Positions 57,882 through 64,000 of a stretch of DNA of 64,000 bases are shown piece after piece. Position 1 is the stretch's first letter. Every line of letters begins with the position of its first letter. Location of the stretch: contig DATLYX010000013.1 of the NCBI GenBank assembly GCA_035574295.1, positions 58,562-122,561 on the forward strand, given 5' to 3'. This DNA is from PNAI01 sp035574295. Lineage in GTDB: Bacteria > Pseudomonadota > Alphaproteobacteria > Rhizobiales > Xanthobacteraceae. A program made the position numbers and the translations under genes. The notes beneath the pieces were generated by a model. It was not told the origin of the DNA. It made no database searches and worked only from the letters and a program-made list of their open reading frames with translations.

Positions 57882-58808
57882 TTAGGCGGTGGCCAGCAAG
57901 GCCTCCACTTCCGCCCGCCGCGGCGCGCCGTCGCTGCCGCCAAGCCGGGTGCATTTGAGCCCCGCGGCGGCCGCCCCAAAGCGCATTGCGGCAAGCTCGT
58001 TTCGGCCTTCCGCCAGCGCCAGCGCAAAGCCGGCATGGAACACATCGCCGGCCGCAAGCGTATCCACCACCTTCAGCGCGAACACCGGCATGCGCCGGAT
58101 CGTCTCCTGCTCCAGGTAAAGCACGTCGTCGGCGCCGTTGCTCACCGCAAGAAACGCCCGGGTCACCGGCTTAACGCGGCGCAGGCCCTCTTCGAGATCG
58201 TTGCTGCCCGTGGTTTCGCGCAGACACTCCGAGGAGAACACGACGTGCGTGGCGATGCCGAACAACGGATCGTTCAATTGCGTCGGCCGGTCGGCGTCGA
58301 GCACCACCCGGATCCCGCGCCTCCGCGCCGCTTCGCAAATCGACTTCACGAAGTCCGGAAAACGGTTGTCAGCCAGCAGCACCCCGACATCGGCCACCAG
58401 TGCGTCCGGATTGGCGTGGCGCGCCGCCTCGATGCTGCTATCGCGATAGGTCGCGATCATGCGCTCCCCTGCTGCGTCGATCATGATGCCGGAGACCGGC
58501 GCCTTGGCGCCGCTCACCCGCACCACGCCCCTAACATCGACGCCTTCGCGCCGCAGCCCCGCGAGCAACTGATTGCTCACATCGTCGTTCTGGTCACCCA
58601 AGGGGCCGGCGTAGCGCGCGTCTCCCCCCAATCGCGCCACCGCGATTGCCGCGTTCACCGCGCAACCGCCGTTCACAATGAAGAAACCGTCGGCCATGAC
58701 CTTGCCGCCGGGCGGCGGAAAGCGCGGCACGCGGAAAACAATGTCCTGCACCGCGATGCCGGCGCACAGGACCGAAGCTTTTTGGCTCGATTTCTCAGCC
58801 GCCGCCAA
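57882..58808 (-). CDS. PfkB-family carbohydrate kinase
   Basis: A 308-residue kinase of the ribokinase/PfkB family. Signature 1 lies in GGCAVNAAIAVARLGGDARYAGPLGDQNDD, and signature 2 with the catalytic Asp is KVVDTLAAGDVFHAGFALALAEG. The opening AGIAVQDIVFRVPRFPPPGGKV is that of sugar kinases. The start is a TTG overlapping the 3' end of nudC by 14 bases, and no better one is visible. The sugar is unknown. It follows the nitrilase-like and nudC genes in one transcription direction. Confidence 0.87.
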   Translation of the reverse strand: MAAAEKSSQKASVLCAGIAVQDIVFRVPRFPPPGGKVMADGFFIVNGGCAVNAAIAVARLGGDARYAGPLGDQNDDVSNQLLAGLRREGVDVRGVVRVSGAKAPVSGIMIDAAGERMIATYRDSSIEAARHANPDALVADVGVLLADNRFPDFVKSICEAARRRGIRVVLDADRPTQLNDPLFGIATHVVFSSECLRETTGSNDLEEGLRRVKPVTRAFLAVSNGADDVLYLEQETIRRMPVFALKVVDTLAAGDVFHAGFALALAEGRNELAAMRFGAAAAGLKCTRLGGSDGAPRRAEVEALLATA

Positions 58809-59745
58809 CCTCGTCCTCCACCCACGCGCGGATGATGTGATGCGCGATCGCCACCGGAGGCGGCGTGACCAACCCTTGCGGATGCCGCCGCATCAGCATG
58901 GCCGCCGCTTCCTCGCGGTCGAACCACCTCGCGTCTTCGAGCTCTCCGCGGTCCACGACGATCTCGGTCGAGCGCGCCTCCGCATGGCAGCCGATCATCA
59001 GCGAGGTCGGGAACGGCCACGGTTGCGAAGCAAAATATCGCACGCGCCCGCATGCAATGCCGACCTCCTCGCGCACTTCGCGCCTCACCGCATCCTCGAT
59101 CGATTCGCCGGGCTCGATAAATCCGGCAAGGCACGACCACATGTTCGGCACGAAACGGGCCGCCCGGCCGAGCACGCATCGATCTCCGTCCGCCACGAGC
59201 ATGATCACCACCGGGTCCGTGCGGGGAAAATGCTCTGCCTTGCAGGCCGGGCAATCGCGGCGCCATCCGCCCTGGGTCAACTGAGTGGCCGCGCCGCAAT
59301 TGGCGCAGAAGCGATGCCGCGCGTGCCAGTTGAGCAACGCCTTGGCCTCGGCCAGCGGCGGCAGATGCTCCGCGCTCACCAGCCCCTGCACGGCGATGGA
59401 ACGCAAATCGAGCACAACAAGATCCGCGCGTTCCTTGAGCGCCGCGGCCGTTGCCGGATCGAGCCCGTATCCGAACCGCGGCGCCTCGTCCATAAGGCCC
59501 AGGAACACGAACTCCATGAGCTTGCCCAGCTCCCGCGCCCGCGCGAGCGGGAAGGCCGGATCGAATGCGTCGCCGTCCTTCCTCAGAACGACATGCTCCC
59601 CGCCGATGATGTAGGCCAACGCGCGCGCATCGGCTTGAGCCGCATCGAGCCACGCCTGATCGGCGCGGCGCTCGGCAACGCGCTCGATTGCGCTTTCCAC
59701 ATAGCCGAGCCGGGGCTTGGGGCCGAGATCCGGGCGCCAGCGCAC
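58795..59745 (-). CDS. nudC: NADH pyrophosphatase (NudC-type Nudix hydrolase)
   Basis: A 316-residue Nudix hydrolase that splits NADH and de-caps NAD-capped RNA. The zinc ribbon is CANCG..CPAC (RFCANCGAATQ, RDCPACKAEH). The Nudix box GFIEPGESIEDAVRREVREEVGI matches GX5EX7REUXEEXGU. The NudC-specific array SQPWPFPTSLM follows the box. The GTG start at 59745 places the protein 13 bases after the nitrilase-like gene, so the three genes here form a leftward operon. Confidence 0.95.
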   Translation of the reverse strand: MRWRPDLGPKPRLGYVESAIERVAERRADQAWLDAAQADARALAYIIGGEHVVLRKDGDAFDPAFPLARARELGKLMEFVFLGLMDEAPRFGYGLDPATAAALKERADLVVLDLRSIAVQGLVSAEHLPPLAEAKALLNWHARHRFCANCGAATQLTQGGWRRDCPACKAEHFPRTDPVVIMLVADGDRCVLGRAARFVPNMWSCLAGFIEPGESIEDAVRREVREEVGIACGRVRYFASQPWPFPTSLMIGCHAEARSTEIVVDRGELEDARWFDREEAAAMLMRRHPQGLVTPPPVAIAHHIIRAWVEDEVGGG

Positions 59746-59758
59746 GTGTCACGAAACT

Positions 59759-60616
59759 TTATTCGGCCGCCTCACGCCGCGGCCGCGGATAGATCAGGTC
59801 GTACAGTTCCGGCCGCTGCCATTGCGGGCCCAAAAGTCCTTGCTTGACCGAGTGTTGCACCGAGGATCCAACCTCGTCCCGCGTGGAACGCAAAAAGCGG
59901 ATGCGGTCGAGGCTCACGTCAACGGCGGTGAAGCCGGCTATCGTGCTCTCGAACAGGATCTCTTCCGGTCCCGCCACCATGGCAAGCCCTCGCTCACCGT
60001 GATGGAATAAGTTTTGCGTGGTGACCACGATGGCGAGGTTTTCGATCGCGCGCGCCCATATCAGCGCCCGCCAAGTGGCCCACAGCTTGTTCTTGTCCTT
60101 GCCCGCCGGCATGAAGATGATTTCCGCGCCGCGCAGCGCCAGCGCCCGCGCCACCTCCGGCATGTACACCTCGCTGCACATGGCGAGCCCCACCTTGCCG
60201 TGCACGGTATCGAACACCGGGAACTCGTCGCCCGGCACCCACTGGAACTCCCAGGCCGTGCCTCCGGTATAGATCCACGGGCCGTTGGGATGCGTGCGCT
60301 TGTAACGGGCCGGCGGCCGTCCGTCCGGATAGGCCATGCAGATCAGGTTGTAGGCCGTGGCAGCCTTCATATTGATCGGCTCGATGGTGCCGAACACCAC
60401 ATGCAGCTTGTGCTTGGCCGCCGCCTCCACCATTGCCGCGGTCGGATCGAAGCTTGCCGGCATGCGCCAGGGGCCGGGATAGGTCTCCGGAAAGCAGACG
60501 AAGTGCGCCCCTTCCGCCGCCGCCCGTTCGATGTGGCGGACGGCGTCAGCGACATTGGCCTCATCCTTGCCAGGTTCATGCGCGATCGGTTGAACGACGG
60601 CGATGCGGAAAGTCAT
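59759..60616 (-). CDS. Carbon-nitrogen hydrolase (nitrilase superfamily)
   Basis: A 285-residue protein of the nitrilase superfamily with the Glu-Lys-Cys triad at Glu44 (CFPETYPG), Lys105 (RYKRTHP) and Cys146 (AMCSEVYMPE). It is an amidase-type rather than true nitrilase-type sequence by its motifs. It should hydrolyse an amide or N-carbamoyl bond; the substrate is unknown. The catalytic set is complete. It is divergent from the DUF4403 gene, with 279 bases between that show no further gene. Confidence 0.88.
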   Translation of the reverse strand: MTFRIAVVQPIAHEPGKDEANVADAVRHIERAAAEGAHFVCFPETYPGPWRMPASFDPTAAMVEAAAKHKLHVVFGTIEPINMKAATAYNLICMAYPDGRPPARYKRTHPNGPWIYTGGTAWEFQWVPGDEFPVFDTVHGKVGLAMCSEVYMPEVARALALRGAEIIFMPAGKDKNKLWATWRALIWARAIENLAIVVTTQNLFHHGERGLAMVAGPEEILFESTIAGFTAVDVSLDRIRFLRSTRDEVGSSVQHSVKQGLLGPQWQRPELYDLIYPRPRREAAE

Positions 60617-60895
60617 GTGGGGCTCCCGATGCGTTGGGTTTTGGCACCAGATTTTGCTCGCACCGCAGATTGAAGCGGTACCTCAGCCAGGTCAAGCCAA
60701 GTCCTGCCCCCGCCCGTCAAAATTGCAACCCGCATGGCCCCTCTGCGCCATGATTGGCCCCACGAAACATCCGAGGTGAACTTTGGCACGGCTCGTCGAT
60801 TGTCCGACCGAGTTTCATCGGGTTCGCCCAGGTGGTAATTTTCCTAACATCAGGGGATTGAGACAGCCGGCGTCGACCCTGCAGAGGTGGTTATT

Positions 60896-62446
60896 TTGTC
60901 CCGGCGCAAAAAAATTCTTTTGGCTGTGCTTGTGGTCGCGCTGCTCGGCGGCGGAGTGCTGTGGGCGCTGGATGCCTACTTGCCGTTCGGCCTGTCGGAA
61001 TTGCGGCGGCCGCAACTTGCCGAAACGCCGCCGCTCAAGCCCCATGCGCCGACCTCGACCATCGTCGTCCCGATCACGATTCCGCTCGCCGCGCTCAGTG
61101 CCTCCCTTGACGCCGCGACCCCGCGCAGTTTTTCCGGCAAGCGCGAAAACCCGATGTTCATGCCGTTCGGCAAGACCGACATCAACTGGAGGATCAGCCG
61201 CGGTCCGCTCGCTGTGGTCGGGCGCCCGGAAGGTTTGACTCTGTCGACCACGCTGACCGGCACCCTGCACATCACCGATCAAGCCAAGAGCCGTCGCACC
61301 GGGGCCACCGCCAGCGCCGGCACCGATCTGCAGCGCTGGGTGCAGAGCCTGATCGCCGATGCGCTCGAACAGCGCGGCGACGTCCGCGCCATCGCGCGGC
61401 TGACCGCGCAGCCTGCGCTGTTGCCGAGCTGGCGCGTCGATCCGAAGCTGCGGGGCCAGATCAGCATCCCGGAGGGAGGGTTGCGCATCGCCGGCGTGGC
61501 CATCGAAGTCACCGACGAGGTCAAGGCGGCGATCGACACCGCGGTCTCGGAGGAACTCAAGCGCATGCAGTCCCGGCTGCGCGCCCATCCGCTGATGGAA
61601 CAGATCGCGCGCCGCGAATGGGCGAAGATGTGCGGCTCCATTTCGCTTGCGGGAGTCGCCGCCGGCAATCCAAACCTTCATCTTGAAGTACGGCCGGTGC
61701 GTCTCCTCGCATCCCAGCCGGTGATTGACGCGACGTCGATCAGGCTTACGTTCGGGGCGCAGACGCAGATGCGCGTAATGGCCGCGCCGAACACGCTCGA
61801 CTGCGCGTTTCCGCCCAATTTGGAAATCGTTGAGCCTGTGCAGGAGGGCCGCTTCTTTATCGCCGCACCCATTGAATTGTCGTTCGCCGAGATCAACCGA
61901 CTCCTGAACCAGCAGCTTGGGAACCGGACGGTTCCGGAGCAAGCTGCTGCCGGCCAGATCACGGTGCATCGCGTGCGCGTTCTGCCATCCGGCGAACGGC
62001 TTCTGATCGCGCTGCGGGTGACCGCACGCGAGCAGGCGAGTTGGCTGGGGCTCGGCGCTACGGCAACCGTCTATCTGTCGGCGAGACCGGAGCTCGACCG
62101 CGCCCAGCAAGTGCTGCGGCTGAACGATATGTCGATCGACGTGCAGTCCCGCGCCGGCTTCGGCTTGTTCGGCGCCGCAGCGCGTGCGGCGCTGCCGTAC
62201 TTTGCGAATTCCATCGAACGGAATGCGGTGATCGATCTGAAACCCTTCATGGCCGGCGCCCGCACCGGCATAGAGGCGGCGATCGTTCGGTTCGATCGCG
62301 CGGACGACGGAATCAGTACGGACTTTGCGGTCACCGATTTGCGCATCGTCGGGGTGGAATTCGATTCGAAGATTTTGCGGCTCATGGCCGAGGTGGAGGG
62401 CAGGGCGAAGGTCACGGTGAGCAAGCTGCCGGAGCGCCAGCCCTAA
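60896..62446 (+). CDS. DUF4403 family membrane-anchored protein
   Basis: A protein of about 516 residues with an N-terminal membrane anchor (ILLAVLVVALLGGGVLWAL) and a large periplasmic part of the DUF4403 family. Recognisable stretches are STIVVPITIPLAALSASLDAATP, PEGGLRIAGVAIEVT, IARREWAKMCGSISL and LSFAEINRLLNQQLGN. This family has tandem lipid-binding-like (BPI/TULIP-type) folds by prediction; function unknown. The TTG at 60896 is preferred because GAGGTGG stands 6-7 bases before it; the GTG at 60887 lies in that same site. Confidence 0.82.
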   Translation: MSRRKKILLAVLVVALLGGGVLWALDAYLPFGLSELRRPQLAETPPLKPHAPTSTIVVPITIPLAALSASLDAATPRSFSGKRENPMFMPFGKTDINWRISRGPLAVVGRPEGLTLSTTLTGTLHITDQAKSRRTGATASAGTDLQRWVQSLIADALEQRGDVRAIARLTAQPALLPSWRVDPKLRGQISIPEGGLRIAGVAIEVTDEVKAAIDTAVSEELKRMQSRLRAHPLMEQIARREWAKMCGSISLAGVAAGNPNLHLEVRPVRLLASQPVIDATSIRLTFGAQTQMRVMAAPNTLDCAFPPNLEIVEPVQEGRFFIAAPIELSFAEINRLLNQQLGNRTVPEQAAAGQITVHRVRVLPSGERLLIALRVTAREQASWLGLGATATVYLSARPELDRAQQVLRLNDMSIDVQSRAGFGLFGAAARAALPYFANSIERNAVIDLKPFMAGARTGIEAAIVRFDRADDGISTDFAVTDLRIVGVEFDSKILRLMAEVEGRAKVTVSKLPERQP

Positions 62447-62545
62447 TCGTCGCCCGCACGACGATTTTTGGCCTTGCGCACAAGCCCGCTTGCAGGGCCA
62501 AAGGGTCTGCTTGCTTTCTCCCCCCGCCCGCCCGATATAGGTAAC

Positions 62546-62640
62546 GGGAGGTTGGCGGTGGACGAGCCACTCGCCAACCGGGTCAGGTCCGGAAGGAAGC
62601 AGCCCTAACGAGCACGGATCGGGTCGCTCGTCAGCCTCCC
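62546..62640 (+). ncRNA. ffs: Bacterial small signal recognition particle RNA
   Basis: The RNA scaffold of the signal recognition particle that binds Ffh. It folds into one long hairpin: GGGAGG (62546-62551) pairs with CCTCCC (62635-62640), GACGAGC with GCTCGTC, and the apical Ffh-binding domain is present as GTCAGGTCCGGAAGGAAGCAGCC with the GGAA loop. A TATAGG (62536-62541) just ahead and a TTGCTT (62511-62516) may be its promoter, although the spacing of 19 is long. It precedes dnaX by 138 bases, a common order in alphaproteobacteria. Confidence 0.95.
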
Positions 62641-62669
62641 ACCTGAAATTCACATCTTTTTTCCTGTCA

Positions 62670-62690
62670 TGCGCGGGCTTGACCCGCGCA
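62670..62690. repeat. Palindromic hairpin after the SRP RNA gene
   Basis: Arms TGCGCGGG (62670-62677) and CCCGCGCA (62683-62690) enclose CTTGA, 30 bases after the SRP RNA. The motif GTCATGCGCGGG..CCCGCGCAT is of a kind seen scattered between genes of Hyphomicrobiales (recalled, not checked). It could also end SRP RNA transcription, although the T-run (62657-62662) lies before, not after, the stem. Confidence 0.5.
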
Positions 62691-62778
62691 TTCATACAGC
62701 GCTTCAACTCGCCGCAGGCGTTATGATGGGTCTCAAAGCCCGGCGGGCATCTTTGGAACCGCGGCAGATCAGGTCGGC

Positions 62779-64000
62779 ATGAACGACACCAAACCCCCGA
62801 ATGACATTGCGGAGCCCGGCCTTGGCCTCGGGGCGGCCGACGCCGGCAGCTCCTACCGCGTGCTCGCGCGCAAATACCGTCCGGCCACATTCGACGACCT
62901 GATCGGCCAGGACGCCATGGTGCGCACCATCACCAATGCCTTCGAAACCGGCCGCATTCCGCAGGCCTGGATCCTCACCGGCGTGCGCGGCGTGGGCAAA
63001 ACCACCACCGCGCGCATCCTTGCGCGCGCGCTGAATTATCAGTTGCCCGACGGCTCGGTGCCCGGCCCGACCGTGAAGATGCCGCGTCTCGGCGTGCACT
63101 GCCAGGCGATCATGGAGAGCCGGCACATCGACGTGCTCGAGATGGATGCCGCCTCCCATCGTGGCATTGACGACATCCGGCAGATCACCGATGCGGCGCG
63201 CTACTCCCCGGTGAACGCGCGCTACAAGGTGTATATCCTCGACGAAGTACACATGCTGACGGAGCCGGCGTTCAATGCGCTGCTCAAGACCCTGGAAGAG
63301 CCGCCGGCACACGTCAAATTCATCTTCGCGACCACGGAAATTCGCAAGGTTCCGGTGACCGTGCTTTCGCGTTGCCAGCGTTTCGACCTCCGGCGCGTCG
63401 ATGCCGGCTTGCTGGTGAGCCACCTGCAGCGCATTGCAGCGAGCGAGAACATCTCCGCCGAGCCGGAGGCGTTGGCATTGATTGCGCGCGCCGCCGAAGG
63501 TTCGGTGCGGGATGCGCTCTCGCTGCTCGATCAGGCCGCCGCCCATGCCGCGGGCGCGGTGCGCGCGGAAGACGTGCGTGGGATGCTCGGCATGGCGGAT
63601 CGCGCCCGCGTGATCGACCTGTTCGAGGCGCTGATGCAGGGCGACATCGCCCGCTCGCTTGAGGAGCTGAGAAATCAATACGACGCCGGCGCCGACCCGG
63701 CGACCTTGCTCGCCGATCTCGCCGAGTTTGTTCATTTCGTGACCCGCGTGAAGGTCGTGCCGGCGGTGGCCGACGACATCGCGCTCAGCGAAACCGAGCG
63801 CACGCGCGGCCGCGCGCTTGCCGCCGCGCTGTCGATGCGGGTGCTTGCCCGCGCCTGGCAGATGCTGCTGAAGGGGCTTGCCGAGGTGCAAGACGCCGCC
63901 CGCCCCATTGCCGCCGCCGAGATGGTGCTGGTTCGCATTGCCTACGCCGCCGACCTGCCGACACCGGACGAAGTGCTGCGCGCCCTCGATCAGAACGGCG
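62779..64000 (+). CDS. dnaX: DNA polymerase III subunit gamma/tau, N-terminal part (3' end outside window)
   Basis: The clamp-loader ATPase subunit; about 407 residues are visible before the window ends. The AAA+ core has Walker A GVRGVGKTTTARILARALN, DEAH-like Walker B in VYILDEVHMLTEPAFNALLKTLEEPP, sensor 1 FIFATTE, and the Arg finger in TVLSRCQRFDLRR. The zinc-binding cysteines of most bacterial gamma subunits (CxxxxxxxxCxxC) are missing: only VHCQAI remains, as usual for alphaproteobacteria. The start ATG is preceded by CAGGTC. A short acidic N-terminal extension comes before YRVLARKYRP. Confidence 0.97.
   Translation, partial: MNDTKPPNDIAEPGLGLGAADAGSSYRVLARKYRPATFDDLIGQDAMVRTITNAFETGRIPQAWILTGVRGVGKTTTARILARALNYQLPDGSVPGPTVKMPRLGVHCQAIMESRHIDVLEMDAASHRGIDDIRQITDAARYSPVNARYKVYILDEVHMLTEPAFNALLKTLEEPPAHVKFIFATTEIRKVPVTVLSRCQRFDLRRVDAGLLVSHLQRIAASENISAEPEALALIARAAEGSVRDALSLLDQAAAHAAGAVRAEDVRGMLGMADRARVIDLFEALMQGDIARSLEELRNQYDAGADPATLLADLAEFVHFVTRVKVVPAVADDIALSETERTRGRALAAALSMRVLARAWQMLLKGLAEVQDAARPIAAAEMVLVRIAYAADLPTPDEVLRALDQNG

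Overview
The window is a GC-rich stretch of chromosome from an alphaproteobacterium, most likely of the order Hyphomicrobiales (Rhizobiales). This rests on the housekeeping block rpmH-rnpA-yidC-yihA-argB followed by dapD-dapE-truA, on a small SRP RNA gene just upstream of dnaX, on a dnaX that lacks the usual zinc-binding cysteines, and on a PqqA precursor of the MAW..P..V.E type. Family-level placement (Xanthobacteraceae or Nitrobacteraceae-like) is a guess.

Region 1 (1-12623) is catabolic and transport territory. It has a partial GST, then a leftward set (cyclase-family hydrolase, Bug/TctC binding protein, msrB, a ThDP enzyme). A rightward set follows: a second Bug/TctC protein, a D-tartrate-dehydratase-like enolase-superfamily enzyme, an isocitrate-lyase/PEP-mutase-family lyase, a complete SsuABC/TauABC-type ABC importer and a D-2-hydroxyacid dehydrogenase. 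The rightward set reads like an uptake and breakdown route for a hydroxy-diacid or related organic acid. The substrate is not known.

Region 2 (about 13110-27419) is a self-contained type I secretion and adhesin locus: TolC-like outer membrane protein, ABC exporter with a cysteine-less C39-like domain, HlyD adaptor, a LapG-type periplasmic cysteine protease, and, convergent to them, a 2599-residue adhesin. The adhesin carries an N-terminal retention module with the tetrapeptide TAAG at residues 121-124, many VCBS/BapA-type repeats, a lectin-like domain, a von Willebrand A domain, RTX calcium repeats and a C-terminal secretion signal. It looks like a LapA/LapG-type releasable adhesin whose LapD-type controller is not in the window. 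Two secreted-protein genes follow, one MliC-like and one with a ClpP-like fold.

Region 3 (29723-34908) is a complete pqqABCDE cluster followed by a sorbosone/glucose-dehydrogenase-family beta-propeller enzyme and a di-haem cytochrome c. Together they could form a periplasmic PQQ-dependent oxidation chain. A luciferase-like flavin enzyme and an FAD monooxygenase lie beyond it on the other strand.

Region 4 (37428-40181) is a scar of foreign DNA. Fragments of a RepA-like helicase, a ParB-domain protein, a phage-type DNA methyltransferase in two pieces, a small phage protein and a zinc peptidase are joined in shifting frames. Beside them are the 3' half of an initiator-tRNA-like gene with its terminator hairpin and an intact tRNA-Arg(ACG).

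Region 5 (40273-64000) is conserved chromosome: an orphan histidine kinase, rpmH-rnpA-yidC, yihA, argB, a DMT exporter, a B12-binding radical SAM protein, secreted VWA and DUF1036 proteins, a HAD nucleotidase, dapD, dapE, an RlpA-like protein, truA, nudC with a PfkB kinase and a nitrilase-family hydrolase, a DUF4403 protein, the SRP RNA gene and the start of dnaX.
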